From: an uncultured Alteromonadaceae bacterium
Lineage (GTDB): Bacteria; Pseudomonadota; Gammaproteobacteria; Enterobacterales; Alteromonadaceae
Length of the DNA stretch: 64,000 nt
Assembly (NCBI GenBank): GCA_947494925.1
Contig: CANLWS010000009.1
Location: 1-64,000, forward strand
Direction of reading: 5' to 3'
A program made the position numbers and the translations under genes. The notes beneath the pieces were generated by a model that worked only from the letters and a program-made list of their open reading frames with translations, had not been told where the DNA came from and made no database searches. Position 1 is the stretch's first letter; the number at the start of each line of letters is the position of its first letter. Below are positions 8,527 through 18,057 of the stretch, piece by piece.

Positions 8527-9426
8527 ATGAAAATAGAGCAAAACCAACCTCGTACCGTCGTTCCGGTCGGCAAAACACTTGGCCCTAAAAAAGCCGAAAA
8601 AGGAGGGTCTGACGCAAAGTTAAAAAGCGAACGGCAAGGCGCTGATGCGATGCGTGGGAAAATGACACAGTGGTTCGCCAAAGCAGGTGTCACGCCCGTG
8701 ATGAACAATGGGTTTGATACCGATATTAGCAAGCGTCTGACAAGACATCAGCAGGTTAAAGCTCAACGGAAAATGGCTAATTTAGAAACCATACTTGGAT
8801 TGGCTCTGGATTTCAGTCTGGAGCAAAGCCAATCTGAAGAACTGGATCCCGATTGGTTTTTTAGTTTTGTTGAAATGGCCGAAGAAGTGAACTCTCCAGC
8901 AATGCAAGAACTCTGGGGGAAAATATTTGCTGTGGAAATAAGTCGTCCAAGTACGTTCTCATTATCGACTTTGCAAATTCTCAAACGATTGACACAAAAA
9001 GATGCGCATATATTTAAGACCGCGGTGAGTTTAGCTAGCAGGAAAAAAGGTGAGTACACGCCCAGACTTGTATTTGGTTATCATCAGAGAAGCAACATAT
9101 GGTCGGTCTTCAATTTAAAGAAAGATCACTATCTGAATTTAGCCGAGTTTGGACTCGCCTATCCTAATTTATTATCTCTGATGAATTTAGGCTTGATCTA
9201 CAATAGCGAAATAGAGTCAGGAGAATTAAAAACAGAAAGCAGAAGTCAGTGGCGTGTAGGTAAACAGTCTATTCATCTAGCACCAAAACGCAAAGGGTTA
9301 ACACTGCATTATTATAAATTCACTGCAACCGGTTCTGAACTGTTTAAGTTGGTTAGCGGCTCTCCGAATATTCAATACATGGAAACTCTGAAAGCCACTC
9401 TCTCCAAGGGATTCGATATCAACTGA
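8527..9426 (+). CDS. TIGR03899 family protein
   Basis: A 299-aa soluble protein of a family I recognise as TIGR03899 from Alteromonadales, Shewanella and Vibrio (DUF2806-like middle part: PDWFFSFVEMAEEVNSPAMQELWGKIFAVEI, about 118-148). The N-terminus is basic and probably disordered (residues 1-45). No signal peptide or membrane segment is visible. The function is unknown. It converges on cysH. A small hairpin (9422-9437) spanning the stop codon may act as a weak terminator. Confidence 0.75.
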   Translation: MKIEQNQPRTVVPVGKTLGPKKAEKGGSDAKLKSERQGADAMRGKMTQWFAKAGVTPVMNNGFDTDISKRLTRHQQVKAQRKMANLETILGLALDFSLEQSQSEELDPDWFFSFVEMAEEVNSPAMQELWGKIFAVEISRPSTFSLSTLQILKRLTQKDAHIFKTAVSLASRKKGEYTPRLVFGYHQRSNIWSVFNLKKDHYLNLAEFGLAYPNLLSLMNLGLIYNSEIESGELKTESRSQWRVGKQSIHLAPKRKGLTLHYYKFTATGSELFKLVSGSPNIQYMETLKATLSKGFDIN

Positions 9427-9441
9427 GTGACCTCAGTCGCA

Positions 9442-10206
9442 TTATATCCCGTCACCAAATTCGTGTAATCCGCACTCACGCTTCATACCAAAAAATCGCG
9501 TATCTTGCTCAGACATACCTTCTTCCAGTGAACGCGTAGTGTGCCAATCACCTATAGATACATATCCTTTCTCCCAAAGTGGATGGTAGGGGAGTCCATG
9601 CTCTTTAAGATAATAGTGAACATCTTTATTTGACCAGTCGATTATCGGATAAACCTTGAATTGCTTTTCCAATTTCTGAACAACCTGTAACTTTTCGCGG
9701 GTATCTGATTGAGTTCTTCGCAATCCTGCAAACCACGTTTTACTGCCAAGTTCCTCCAATGCGTGTTGCATAGGGACCACTTTATTCATCTGGTTGTATT
9801 GTTCGATTCCTTCAATGCCTTTTTCCCACAATTTTCCATACCTTGCTTCCTGCCAGCCAGATGAAATCGGAGAGCGGTAAACCTTCAGATTAAGGTTTAG
9901 TTTTTTAGTGAGCTCATCAATAAATTGATAGGTCTCCGGGAACAAATAACCTGTATCGGTCAAGACGACCGGAATATCAGGAAACTGCTGGGTCAATAGA
10001 TGCAGCATTACCGCAGACTGAGCACCAAAACTCGAGGACAGCATAAAACCAGCTGGCAAGTTATCCAGCGCCCAACTGACCCTTTGTTGTGCGCTCATAG
10101 ACTCTAAATCCAGGTTGAGCTCAGCAATAGTCTCGGCGCTGAACTCCACCTCAAGAGTTGGATCTTGAGTTACAGATGACAACTGTTCAATAGCAAGGTT
10201 AGTCAT
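9442..10206 (-). CDS. cysH: Phosphoadenylyl-sulfate (PAPS) reductase CysH
   Basis: Thioredoxin-dependent reduction of PAPS to sulfite in assimilatory sulfate reduction. The 254-aa protein has the P-loop-like [14 protein letters not shown] segment (about 57-70), the LRRTQSDTR substrate region and the C-terminal [10 protein letters not shown] motif with the single catalytic cysteine. The paired cysteines of Fe-S-containing APS reductases are missing, so PAPS is the expected substrate. It is the third gene of cysJIH, and its start overlaps the cysI end by 8 bases, indicating translational coupling. ATG start. Confidence 0.97.
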   Translation of the reverse strand: MTNLAIEQLSSVTQDPTLEVEFSAETIAELNLDLESMSAQQRVSWALDNLPAGFMLSSSFGAQSAVMLHLLTQQFPDIPVVLTDTGYLFPETYQFIDELTKKLNLNLKVYRSPISSGWQEARYGKLWEKGIEGIEQYNQMNKVVPMQHALEELGSKTWFAGLRRTQSDTREKLQVVQKLEKQFKVYPIIDWSNKDVHYYLKEHGLPYHPLWEKGYVSIGDWHTTRSLEEGMSEQDTRFFGMKRECGLHEFGDGI

Positions 10207-11911
10207 AAAAATCCTTGGCTGAATTAATCACAGGTGCAATCACACCTGCGCGTACAACAAAATCACCAAAAGCTTCGTTCGTTTCACGCTCTTTGGCCCA
10301 TCGACCAATCAAACCATCCAGATGCTGCATGATTTCTTGTTCGCCAATGTTTTCTTTATACATCTTAGGGATTCGGGTTCCTTCGCGATCTCCGCCAAGA
10401 TGCAGGTTATATTTGCCTGGACCTTTACCTACTAAACCAACTTCGGCGAGCATGGCGCGACCACATCCGTTGGGACATCCCGTCACGCGAAAAACAATGC
10501 TTTGTTCAGGTAATCCATGTTTCGTTAACAGGCCTTCCAGCTCTGTCACTGCATCCGGTAAATAACGTTCAGCTTCGGCCATAGCTAAAGGGCATGTCGG
10601 CAAGGAAACACATGCCATTGAATCGGTTCTTTGCTTTGAAACCGCATCTTCAATCAAACCGTGTTCTCTGGCTATCTGTTCTATTTGTTCTTTTTTCGAT
10701 GGTGAAACACCAGCAACGATTAGATTTTGATTCGCTGTTAATCTGAAATCACCGTCATGTACCCTGGCTATTTCAGCACAACCTGTTTTAAGAGGTTTAC
10801 CAGGAAAATCGAGGATCCGACCATTTTCAATAAACAACGTCAGGTGGAATTTGCCATCAATTCCTTCAACCCAACCAATTCTGTCACCACGCTCTGTAAA
10901 CTCATAAGGACGAGATTCTGCGAACGCAACATCAGCACGCTTTTCGACTTCAGCTCTGAAATTCTCAACACCTACACGTTCAAGCGTATATTTGGTCTTA
11001 GCGTTTTTGCGGTTAACACGATTTCCCCAATCTCGTTGTGTTGTGACTACAGCCTCAGCCACAGCCAAGGTCTTATCCAAAGGGATAAAACCGAAATCGT
11101 CTGCTTTTCTTGGGAATGTAGTCTTGTCACCATGAGTCATGGCCAAACCGCCGCCCACCAGCACATTAAAACCTACAAGTTGTCCATTCTCGGAAATTGC
11201 CACAAAATTGAGGTCATTGGCATGTACGTCCACGTCATTAAGAGGTGGAATGACAACTGTCGTTTTAAACTTACGAGGGAGATACTTACCTCCCAACACA
11301 GGTTCTTCTTCAAGTTTGGTGGATTCTAACTTTTCCCCATCTAACCAAATCTCTGCGTAGGCGCGAGTTTTTGGTAGCAGGTGCTCACTTATTCTCTTGG
11401 CCCACTCATAAGCTTGTTGATGAACTTCGGATTCAACCGGGTTGGACGTACACAATACGTTTCTGTTCACATCACCAGCAGTAGCAATCGAATCAATCCC
11501 AACCTTATTCAGCATCTGGTGCATGGTTTTCAATTTCGGTTTAAGCACACCGTGAAACTGAAAAGTTTGTCGGGTAGTCAACCTGATGCTGCCATAAAGC
11601 GTATTTTCACCAGCAAAATCATCAATAGCCAACCATTGCTCAGGTTTGATAATCCCACCAGGCAATCTCGCCCTCAACATTAAGTTCTGCAGAGGTTCAA
11701 GTTTTTGTTTGGCGCGCTCAGCCCGAATATCGCGATCATCTTGCTGATACATCCCGTGAAAACGAATCAGCTGGAAATTATCGTCGGTGAAGCCACCAGT
11801 CAGATCATCGGTTAAATCTTTTGAAATGGTTCCGCGTAATTTGTTGCTTTCGCCTTTTATACGCTCGTTGACTGCAGGTTTGCCTTCAACAATAAATTTT
11901 TTGTCAGCCAT
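10199..11911 (-). CDS. cysI: Sulfite reductase [NADPH] hemoprotein beta subunit CysI
   Basis: Catalyses six-electron reduction of sulfite to sulfide using a siroheme coupled to a 4Fe-4S cluster. The 570-aa length matches the enterobacterial subunit. The cluster/siroheme cysteines are visible as CVSLPTC (about 433-439) and [11 protein letters not shown] (about 475-485). The N-terminal [11 protein letters not shown] and [11 protein letters not shown] segments are the ferredoxin-like and siroheme-phosphate regions. Its start overlaps the cysJ stop (TAATG), and its end overlaps cysH, so the three genes form a tight operon. Confidence 0.98.
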   Translation of the reverse strand: MADKKFIVEGKPAVNERIKGESNKLRGTISKDLTDDLTGGFTDDNFQLIRFHGMYQQDDRDIRAERAKQKLEPLQNLMLRARLPGGIIKPEQWLAIDDFAGENTLYGSIRLTTRQTFQFHGVLKPKLKTMHQMLNKVGIDSIATAGDVNRNVLCTSNPVESEVHQQAYEWAKRISEHLLPKTRAYAEIWLDGEKLESTKLEEEPVLGGKYLPRKFKTTVVIPPLNDVDVHANDLNFVAISENGQLVGFNVLVGGGLAMTHGDKTTFPRKADDFGFIPLDKTLAVAEAVVTTQRDWGNRVNRKNAKTKYTLERVGVENFRAEVEKRADVAFAESRPYEFTERGDRIGWVEGIDGKFHLTLFIENGRILDFPGKPLKTGCAEIARVHDGDFRLTANQNLIVAGVSPSKKEQIEQIAREHGLIEDAVSKQRTDSMACVSLPTCPLAMAEAERYLPDAVTELEGLLTKHGLPEQSIVFRVTGCPNGCGRAMLAEVGLVGKGPGKYNLHLGGDREGTRIPKMYKENIGEQEIMQHLDGLIGRWAKERETNEAFGDFVVRAGVIAPVINSAKDFYD

Positions 11912-13734
11912 TAATACACGTCCTTCTGATAACGTTTCGCTCGGCGCAATTCGGTCACATATTGCTCTGCTTCTTCGTGACTCTTGTTACCATGTTTTTC
12001 GACAATCGCGATCAATGCATCATTAACATCTTTAGCCATATAGTTCGCATCACCACAAACATAGAAGTGTGCGCCCTGTTCGAGCCACTCGAACACTTCC
12101 TGGCCTTGCTCAAGCAAACGATGCTGCACATAAATCTTTTCTTTCTGATCGCGGGAAAACGCCAAACTGACTTTGTCTACGACCTTGTCTTTTACAAAGC
12201 GTTGCCATTCGGTTTGATACAAAAAGTCCTGTGTATAGTTTGGATTGCCGAAGAATAACCAGTTTTTCCCTTCCGCTTCTTGTTCAGCACGTTCCTGCAT
12301 GAAGGCTCTGAAAGGAGCAATACCTGTGCCCGGTCCGACCATAATAACCGGTGTATCCGGATTTTCTGGCAATCTGAAATTGTCGTTTTTCTCTACGAAT
12401 ACTTTGACTTCGCCACCTTCTTGCAATCGTTTTGAAAGGAAGCCTGAAGCTCCTCCCTGATGCTGATGACCATGTGCATCGTATTCAACAAGTGCTACTG
12501 TGAGATGTACTTCGTCTTCAACGTCAGCTTGACTTGAGGCAATAGAATAAAGGCGTGGGGTAATCGGGCGCAGTGCGTCAACAAGCTGTTGTGCCGATAT
12601 GGCTGAAGGAAATTCCCGCACTACATCTGCTATCTGACGTGCTGACAAGTACTCGCGTAACTTAGCTTTGTCGTCATACAATGCTCTTAGTTGATCATTT
12701 TTAGCAGCTTCAAGATAAGCCTTAACAAAGGTGGGGTAACTTTGTGTTAATTCCAGCTTGTCAGTCAGTGCGTCCAAAACACTGATGGATTGACCACCAA
12801 GCTCCACAGCAGTGGCACCATCGATAGATAGTAAGCTAAGGATTTCTTTAGATAGTTGCTGGTCATTAGTAAACCAAACTCCCAGAGCATCCCCTGGTTG
12901 GTATTGAATTCCCGAATCTTCGAGAGAAATCTCGATGTGACGAATATCTTTTATTGAGTCACGACCTGTAATCTTTTGAGACTCAGACAGTGTTGCTGTA
13001 AAAGGATTCTTCTTATTGTATTGCTGCGTGGCAACAGACAAATTAGGACGGGCAACGCCAGGCATAGCTACTACTTGAGAACTGGAGTTTGCCGCCAATT
13101 CTTCCTTCACTTTATCAGTAATTCGCGCAACAAAAGACTCAGCTTCAGCCTCGTAATCCACATCGCAATCAACACGATCTTCAATTCGTGTGGCACCTAA
13201 AGCTTCCAATCTCTGATCAAAATCTTTAGCCGTCTGACAGAAAAATTCGTAGCTGCTATCACCCAAGCCAAGCACAGCAAATTTAAGCCCAGCTAATTTG
13301 GGTGCCTTTTTGCTGGCAAGAAACTCGTGCAGTTCTACCGCATCGTCCGGAGCTTCGCCTTCTCCATGTGTACTGACAACAATGACAACATGTGATTCGT
13401 TTTTTAACTGCTTAGGCTTATAATCAGCCATATTGACCAAAGTTGCAGCAATCCCCTGAGATTCTGCTTTCTCTTTGTATTCCTGAGCCAGACCTTTTGC
13501 ATTACCCGTTTGGGAACCATATAAAATAGTTAAAGAGGCTTGCGCTTGAGTTGATTCCTGCGCGACAACTTGTGACCCAAGGTCAGGCTGATTATGAGCA
13601 AGACCCGCTAAATAACCACTCATCCATGTGAGCTGTTCTTTATTAAGCGGCGCTATCGCTTGATTGATTTGTGACCACTGACTCTCATTTAATACAGTGG
13701 TAGGCACCATGGCCTGATTTGATGATGAAGACAT
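11911..13734 (-). CDS. cysJ: Sulfite reductase [NADPH] flavoprotein alpha subunit CysJ
   Basis: Passes electrons from NADPH through FAD and FMN to CysI. Domains in order: flavodoxin (about 70-205, [10 protein letters not shown] and [11 protein letters not shown]), connecting/FAD-binding (about 240-450, PRLYSIASS) and NADPH-binding (about 465-607, [14 protein letters not shown], ending YQKDVY). It is the first gene of the operon. The 5' leader contains a 12-bp inverted repeat whose downstream arm covers the likely ribosome binding site (see 13738-13777), which suggests control at the RNA level. ATG start at 13734. 607 aa is normal for the family. Confidence 0.98.
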   Translation of the reverse strand: MSSSSNQAMVPTTVLNESQWSQINQAIAPLNKEQLTWMSGYLAGLAHNQPDLGSQVVAQESTQAQASLTILYGSQTGNAKGLAQEYKEKAESQGIAATLVNMADYKPKQLKNESHVVIVVSTHGEGEAPDDAVELHEFLASKKAPKLAGLKFAVLGLGDSSYEFFCQTAKDFDQRLEALGATRIEDRVDCDVDYEAEAESFVARITDKVKEELAANSSSQVVAMPGVARPNLSVATQQYNKKNPFTATLSESQKITGRDSIKDIRHIEISLEDSGIQYQPGDALGVWFTNDQQLSKEILSLLSIDGATAVELGGQSISVLDALTDKLELTQSYPTFVKAYLEAAKNDQLRALYDDKAKLREYLSARQIADVVREFPSAISAQQLVDALRPITPRLYSIASSQADVEDEVHLTVALVEYDAHGHQHQGGASGFLSKRLQEGGEVKVFVEKNDNFRLPENPDTPVIMVGPGTGIAPFRAFMQERAEQEAEGKNWLFFGNPNYTQDFLYQTEWQRFVKDKVVDKVSLAFSRDQKEKIYVQHRLLEQGQEVFEWLEQGAHFYVCGDANYMAKDVNDALIAIVEKHGNKSHEEAEQYVTELRRAKRYQKDVY

Positions 13735-13737
13735 AAA

Positions 13738-13777
13738 AATCGCTAACCTCTATTTTGACCCCATAAGGTTAGCGATT
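13738..13777 (-). promoter_or_regulatory. Hairpin in the cysJ leader, possible attenuator or RBS-sequestering structure
   Basis: On the transcript, AATCGCTAACCT (13777-13766) and AGGTTAGCGATT (13749-13738) are perfect 12-base complements around a 16-base loop. The 3' arm contains the only purine-rich candidate ribosome binding site (AGAGG). It is followed at once by U residues and then the AUG, so the stem could act as a terminator or hide the start region. The role is inference. Confidence 0.55.
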
Positions 13778-13779
13778 GT

Positions 13780-13795
13780 TTTCCATAACTGGAAA
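13780..13795. promoter_or_regulatory. Palindrome upstream of cysJ, candidate operator
   Basis: TTTCCATAACTGGAAA has 6-base perfect arms and a 4-base spacer. It lies just upstream of the cysJ leader hairpin and next to an AT-rich TATAAATTTATA stretch (13797-13808) that could supply the -10 element. It may bind a regulator such as CysB, but the site does not clearly match a known consensus. Confidence 0.35.
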
Positions 13796-13848
13796 GTATA
13801 AATTTATATTTTTTATTACTTAATGTGCTTAAGAATAGTGCAATTTTT

Positions 13849-14607
13849 TTAGAAGTGAATTTCTAAGCCCGCATATACACCACTGAATTCAAGATCTGAA
13901 TAGATATCATCAAGGTCTTCAAGCTCCAAAACAACTGCCCGATATCCCACTTCCAGCGTCATATCCACTGCCAGATTATCTACAAATTCGTAGGTAATGG
14001 CGGCCTGATAATCACTCAAAGTATGATCATCAATGGATAAAAAGCTTCCTTCAGCGTAGATGCCCCATCCGGTAAGCGGTAAGCCTAATTCCAAACGAGA
14101 GTAAATCATAGGTACCACCCCGGAAAACTCCTCCAGAGCAGAAATGGTTGTGTCACTAGCGTCCTGGACAAATAATGACCCATCGACATATTTTCCATTC
14201 AGACCAAAATCAAAACTCACCAGATCATTGTCAAACAGTTCGTAATAAAGAATAAAATCAGTATTGCTGACATCCACGTCAGTCACCAAGTCTGATTGTG
14301 AAGTAAACAATTGGTCACCAAACGTGAAACTGGAGGTCAATGTAACGTTGCCACCTGAATCCATTTCCGTTTGTCTGATTTTAATATTTGGCACCAAAGG
14401 AATTGGGTGCTCCAGTGCAGCATAGAAGCTGCCTTTAGTTTCACTGTCAAAATCGAAATTAGTAAGAGAAGTCGTGTTTGAAAAACCACCTTCTGTGTCC
14501 ATATTCCATGCATGGCCGCCCACATAGACTCCAAGCACGGTATCAGCATATGCAGAAGACCAACACATACTCCCTAACAACGAGATTGCTATTAATGTTT
14601 TTTTCAC
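13849..14607 (-). CDS. TIGR04219 family outer-membrane beta-barrel protein
   Basis: A 252-aa exported protein with a GTG start and a signal peptide (residues about 1-21, cleavage after AYA). The mature part opens with DTVLGVYVGGHAWNMD and has the alternating beta-strand pattern of the TIGR04219 outer-membrane barrels. It ends ...SGVYAGLEIHF with a C-terminal aromatic residue, as expected for BAM-dependent insertion. An AAGGA ribosome binding site lies about 7 bases before the GTG. It is the last gene of a three-gene unit with the DUF2333 and PCu(A)C genes, and only 3 bases separate it from the DUF2333 stop. The function is unknown. Confidence 0.8.
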   Translation of the reverse strand: MKKTLIAISLLGSMCWSSAYADTVLGVYVGGHAWNMDTEGGFSNTTSLTNFDFDSETKGSFYAALEHPIPLVPNIKIRQTEMDSGGNVTLTSSFTFGDQLFTSQSDLVTDVDVSNTDFILYYELFDNDLVSFDFGLNGKYVDGSLFVQDASDTTISALEEFSGVVPMIYSRLELGLPLTGWGIYAEGSFLSIDDHTLSDYQAAITYEFVDNLAVDMTLEVGYRAVVLELEDLDDIYSDLEFSGVYAGLEIHF

Positions 14608-14610
14608 TCT

Positions 14611-15603
14611 TTATCCTTGATTAAGAAGTTCAGTTAGCTCAATTAAAGCAGCATTTGCACGGGAAATATAGTTCGCCATGACTAACGAATGGTTCGCCAA
14701 CATGCCAAAACCACTGCCATTTAATATCATAGGACTCCATACTGTTTGTTGTGTAGATTCCAACTCACGTATGATTTGTTGCAAGCTAACTCTTGCATTC
14801 TTTTTCTCAAGCACGTCAGCGAAATCTACTTCCACAGCTTTTAGAAAGTGGATAAGTGCCCAACTTGCACCCTTGGCCTCATAAAAATTATCGTCGAGAT
14901 CCCACCAGCTGGTTTTATCCACAATATTAGCGGATGTAGGTGTGGACTGTCTGGCTGAACTATCACCGGCAAGATCTGTATTTAATCTTTCCTGACCAAC
15001 ACTGGCACTCAGTTTTTGTGAAAGACTTCCCAGACGTTTTTCAACCTGCTTTAGCCAATCACGCAAATTGTCTGCACGAGCGAAAAATTGCGCTTCTCCC
15101 ATACTAGGATCAGAGAGGTCTGCCTGATAGAGATACAATTGTTCAATCGAATCACGGTACATGGATTCTGCTGACGGAATAATCCAGCTCAGGTGATTCA
15201 TATTCAAATCTGGTTGTGCTTTGGTCAATTGCGGATTCTCCCGGGATTGAGACTGCGAACGGCTAAAATCCTTACGCATTGCCAATGCCAAATCCCTAAC
15301 CATTTCCAATGCACCAAACTCCCAGCTAGGCATGTTATCCATAAATACACTTGGCGGCGTAACATCATTCGATAAATACCCGCCTGATTTATTCAACAAG
15401 GATTCTGTCACCTTGATAAGCGTGTTGCTAACAGTATACCCGGTAACGACCTGCTGACTAGTGGAAGAGGCCTGTTTGCTTGCTGCTGCATTCACATCAA
15501 ACACGTCCGGTTCGAAACTCCAGTAGACTGAAAGTAACCAGAACAGAATAAATATGACTGCTGCGCCAGCAGACAGCCATTTTACGTTGAGATACTGTTG
15601 CAT
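14611..15603 (-). CDS. DUF2333 family membrane-anchored protein
   Basis: A 330-aa protein with one N-terminal transmembrane helix (about residues 9-29, FILFWLLSVYW) and a large periplasmic helical domain matching DUF2333 (VTGYTVSNTLIKVTESLLNKSGGYLSND, about 53-80; NGSGFGMLANHSLVMANYISRANAAL near the C-terminus). A Ser/Gln-rich insert lies at about 115-130. The function is unknown. Family members occur mostly as single genes in gammaproteobacteria. It lies between the PCu(A)C chaperone and the TIGR04219 barrel on the same strand. Confidence 0.8.
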   Translation of the reverse strand: MQQYLNVKWLSAGAAVIFILFWLLSVYWSFEPDVFDVNAAASKQASSTSQQVVTGYTVSNTLIKVTESLLNKSGGYLSNDVTPPSVFMDNMPSWEFGALEMVRDLALAMRKDFSRSQSQSRENPQLTKAQPDLNMNHLSWIIPSAESMYRDSIEQLYLYQADLSDPSMGEAQFFARADNLRDWLKQVEKRLGSLSQKLSASVGQERLNTDLAGDSSARQSTPTSANIVDKTSWWDLDDNFYEAKGASWALIHFLKAVEVDFADVLEKKNARVSLQQIIRELESTQQTVWSPMILNGSGFGMLANHSLVMANYISRANAALIELTELLNQG

Positions 15604-15612
15604 ATTGAGATC

Positions 15613-16059
15613 CTAGTGATGATGATGTGAATGTTGGGACTCCTGTCCCGGCATAACGACTGTGGCTTCAAATTTAATTTCGCTGCCATCTTGCTGAACT
15701 AAACTCAGGTTGACCTTTTGTCCTTCACTGAGCGCCGATTTCAACCCGAACAACATTAAGTGTAAGCCTCCTGGTTGAAAACGGATAGATTCACCCGCAG
15801 GAACCTTCACTTGCTCCTGCTTAACCATTCTCATCACCTCACCCTTCATGATGTGATTATGCAGCTCAACTGTCTTTGCAAAATCTGCTTTTCCAGATAT
15901 CAGAACCAGATCACTAGCGGACGTATTTTCAATATTGAAGTAAGCCGAGGTATTGGGCACTCCTGGCGGTAGCAACCTCACCTTGGCGTCCGAAATGACG
16001 ATTTCAGCGCCACATGAGAATGATAATAAGAAGGCAAAATAGAAAATCGTTCTGAACAT
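15613..16059 (-). CDS. Periplasmic copper chaperone PCu(A)C family protein
   Basis: A 148-aa secreted protein (signal peptide about 1-17). The Cu(I)-binding pattern of the family is seen as ELHNHIM...MRM...GGLHLMLFGL (about 65-107), giving the H-M-H-M ligand set. The C-terminal tail HSHHHH could add metal binding. PCu(A)C proteins deliver copper to the CuA centre of cytochrome c oxidase. No oxidase gene is nearby, so the client is unknown. It is the first gene of a three-gene unit. Confidence 0.88.
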   Translation of the reverse strand: MFRTIFYFAFLLSFSCGAEIVISDAKVRLLPPGVPNTSAYFNIENTSASDLVLISGKADFAKTVELHNHIMKGEVMRMVKQEQVKVPAGESIRFQPGGLHLMLFGLKSALSEGQKVNLSLVQQDGSEIKFEATVVMPGQESQHSHHHH

Positions 16060-16166
16060 GCTCTGATCCGTAATAGTCCAATAAAAACGAGAGGAATTAT
16101 TCTCTAATTCTTCTTACTTTGCCAAACAAATCGATCAGAAAACAAAATCAACCGGGTCCACCTATA

Positions 16167-16496
16167 CTAATAATGTGCTGGTCGTTTATCTCTAACCAAC
16201 CAGACAACTAAAGCGATGACAATAAACATCGGCCAAAAAACACTTAATCCAGCAAACAAGAGTCCGATAAACACGGCCATCACGGCAAAAAATATTGCGC
16301 CGAAAACACTCAGTGCAACGACTACACCAACCACCACCAACACAATTCCAGCAATAGTGAGGCCCGCCATTGCTGCGAAGGGCGTCAACACTTCTTCGTC
16401 AATCTGAATACTGATGTCGAACCACTCGGCAGCCACATGACCAAAAGTGTAGGTAATTAGGATTGCAATTAAGATAGCAATGACTAAATTTTTCAT
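16167..16496 (-). CDS. Hypothetical inner-membrane protein in psp cluster
   Basis: A 109-aa hydrophobic protein. A first helix (about 4-20), a short acidic periplasmic or cytoplasmic loop (WFDISIQIDEEV) and two or three further helices (40-67, 70-100) end in a basic tail. I do not assign it to a named family, although it resembles small membrane proteins that accompany PspA/PspC. The start ATG has a GGAGAG ribosome binding site just upstream. Its position downstream of pspC on the same strand suggests a role in membrane stress response (inference). Confidence 0.65.
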   Translation of the reverse strand: MKNLVIAILIAILITYTFGHVAAEWFDISIQIDEEVLTPFAAMAGLTIAGIVLVVVGVVVALSVFGAIFFAVMAVFIGLLFAGLSVFWPMFIVIALVVWLVRDKRPAHY

Positions 16497-16537
16497 CAGG
16501 CTCTCCTGGTTTAATTATCGGTCCGGAAAACAAATAG

Positions 16538-16744
16538 TTAGTAATCTTTAGTGGGGAGCAGAATAACTGCCAATATGTATGCAATTCCCACCGCCACAGG
16601 CATAAATACAAAACAGGCTATAGTGATTGCCCTTACTATCCAGGGGTCAATCTCAAAGTGTTTTGCCACACCTGAACAAACACCTGATACTTTATTGTGA
16701 ATAGTATCTCTGTAGATCCGACCTGTATCTAAATAACGTTTCAT
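16538..16744 (-). CDS. pspC: PspC domain membrane protein
   Basis: A 68-aa protein that is essentially one PspC domain. The cytoplasmic segment KVSGVCSGVAKHFEIDPWIVRA (about 18-39) is followed by a transmembrane helix (about 40-63). In enteric bacteria PspC senses envelope stress and frees PspF by binding PspA. Here pspB and the C-terminal cytoplasmic/leucine-zipper part of the longer PspC are absent, so this is a minimal form. It lies downstream of pspA with a hairpin in between. Confidence 0.88.
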   Translation of the reverse strand: MKRYLDTGRIYRDTIHNKVSGVCSGVAKHFEIDPWIVRAITIACFVFMPVAVGIAYILAVILLPTKDY

Positions 16745-16773
16745 TTTTAAAGCACTCCAAATGAATGAAAGGC

Positions 16774-16792
16774 AGCGCGGTCTTGCCGCGCT
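16774..16792 (-). terminator. Hairpin between pspA and pspC
   Basis: AGCGCGG and CCGCGCT form a 7-bp GC-rich stem with a 5-base loop just after the pspA stop. The U-run behind it is poor (GCCUUUC), so it may only partly terminate, or it may stabilise the pspA mRNA and give higher PspA than PspC levels. Confidence 0.5.
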
Positions 16793-16801
16793 CTTATTGG
16801 A

Positions 16802-17461
16802 TTAAGCGACTTTCTTACGCAGACTTTCCAATTCCTTTTCAATATTTTCTTCGTTTTCAAGCTGTTTGAACTGAGCGTTAAGCGAGGATGAACCGTCAAC
16901 CAGGTCATAAGCCTCTACCTGTGACTCCAAGTCATTGATACGACGCTCATAGTGTTCGAACTTGGCAATGGCATTGTCAATTTTCTCAACCTGGTTAGAA
17001 GTTTTAACTTTAAGACGCACTGTGGCTGATTTTTGTCTTACCACCAGTGATTTTTGTCGTGTCTTAGCTTCTGCCAATTTTTCATGCAATCTACCAGTGT
17101 CTTCCTGAAGCTTGCCGATCGATTCTTCAATTATTGCCAGTTCTTGACCTAAACTCTCCAATTGGCCTTGTGCATGATGTTTTTCCGCCAAAGCTGCGCG
17201 AGCAAGATCTTCGCGGTCTTTTTCTATTGCTAGCTTGGCTTTTTTCTGCCAGTCGTTAATTTGATTTTTAAGTTTTGTCTCTCTACGCGTTAGCTCTTTC
17301 TTATCTGCAATATGGCGAGCAGCGACAGAACGCAATTCCACCAAAGTTTCTTCCATTTCTTGAACAATCAGGCGGATCACTTTGTGGGGATCTTCGGCCT
17401 TGTCCAAAATTGCATTAATGTTTGCTGAAACGATATCGCTCATTCTTGAAAACATACCCAT
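16802..17461 (-). CDS. pspA: Phage shock protein A (PspA/IM30 family)
   Basis: A 219-aa peripheral membrane coiled-coil protein of the ESCRT-III-like PspA/Vipp1 family. It starts MGMFSRMSDIVSANINAILDKAEDP, the amphipathic membrane-binding helix, followed by long heptad-rich helices (about 25-215) with the family's DPHKVIRLIVQEMEETL segment. ATG 17461 is chosen because GGAGG lies 8 bases upstream and matches the family start. An in-frame upstream start at 17509 would add 16 non-conserved residues. It maintains membrane integrity and inhibits PspF in enterics. A sigma-54-like promoter lies at 17525-17540, while pspF is not next door. Confidence 0.95.
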   Translation of the reverse strand: MGMFSRMSDIVSANINAILDKAEDPHKVIRLIVQEMEETLVELRSVAARHIADKKELTRRETKLKNQINDWQKKAKLAIEKDREDLARAALAEKHHAQGQLESLGQELAIIEESIGKLQEDTGRLHEKLAEAKTRQKSLVVRQKSATVRLKVKTSNQVEKIDNAIAKFEHYERRINDLESQVEAYDLVDGSSSLNAQFKQLENEENIEKELESLRKKVA

Positions 17462-17524
17462 TTTATATTCCTCCACTAGATTTAATGAGTTTTGGCTGGT
17501 TACCGCCAACCTTGAATAACTATT

Positions 17525-17540
17525 TACAAGAGCTATGCCA
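17525..17540 (-). promoter_or_regulatory. Candidate sigma-54 promoter of the psp operon
   Basis: TGGCATAGCTCTTGTA on the minus strand keeps the GG at -24 and TTG at -12 with the correct 10-base interval, and departs from consensus only at the C of the -12 GC (GT here). It lies about 65 bases upstream of the pspA start. Sigma-54/PspF control of psp is the known arrangement in enteric bacteria. Confidence 0.55.
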
Positions 17541-17872
17541 AAATTACCAACACGCGCAAACTATTGTTTTATAAGAATTTATTTTTATTTCGAGATATTA
17601 GACATTCTGTTTCAAGTAAACTCAGCTTATTGAATGGTCAAATTCACTAGCGCATTGGTCAGATTCACACAGAGCTTTTAGATGAAAATTAAGACAGCAA
17701 ATACACGGATTGTAGAATGGCATTGGAAAATCCCAACTCGGCATAAATAGATGGTTACTACTGTATTGATAATGGGTATTTCAGTGTTTGAAAGTATAGC
17801 GATAAAAAGAAAGTTAATTCAGAAGCGTAGGAGAAGAAGAGAATTTTGACAGTTATATTTGGCGAAAAAATG
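17541..17872. other. Non-coding region upstream of psp operon
   Basis: About 330 bases without a supportable gene. It should contain the enhancer sites of the psp promoter if the sigma-54 call is right, but I could not point to a clear PspF binding site. The divergent pspF gene found in enteric bacteria is not here. Confidence 0.4.
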
Positions 17873-17908
17873 GAAAAAGACGGTCAATACTACGAATTGT
17901 GACCGTCT
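17873..17908 (-). terminator. Rho-independent terminator of small-protein unit
   Basis: On the minus strand, GACGGTCA and TGACCGTC form an 8-bp stem around a 13-base loop, followed by TTTTTCC. It overlaps the last codons of the 52-aa ORF, so the unit starting near 18333 ends here. Confidence 0.8.
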
Positions 17909-18048
17909 CGATAATGCAGATTTGTTGTACTTAGTGGCAAACCTTGATTTTCGTCTTTGTTGGTTAAAAGACTGAAAACCAGTGCCGCCGCCAAGTAAGT
18001 AATTAAGGGGGCGATTAGCAACGTCAATAATTCAAGTTGATAAAACAT
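17890..18048 (-). CDS. Small membrane protein, 52 aa
   Basis: An ORF starting MFYQLELLTLLIAPLITYLA with one hydrophobic helix (about residues 6-28), then a polar tail ending RDGHNS. It has a strong ribosome binding site (GGGAG, about 6 bases before the ATG) that overlaps the stop codon of the upstream 91-aa gene, so the two are probably co-transcribed and coupled. A terminator overlaps its 3' end. I recognise no family. The ribosome binding site, operon position and terminator make it likely real. Confidence 0.65.
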   Translation of the reverse strand: MFYQLELLTLLIAPLITYLAAALVFSLLTNKDENQGLPLSTTNLHYRDGHNS

Positions 18049-18057
18049 AGTTGCTCC

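Noticed and set aside
10757-11329. 190-codon plus-strand open frame inside cysI
   Set aside because: Entirely antisense to a well-conserved gene, with no family resemblance or ribosome binding site.
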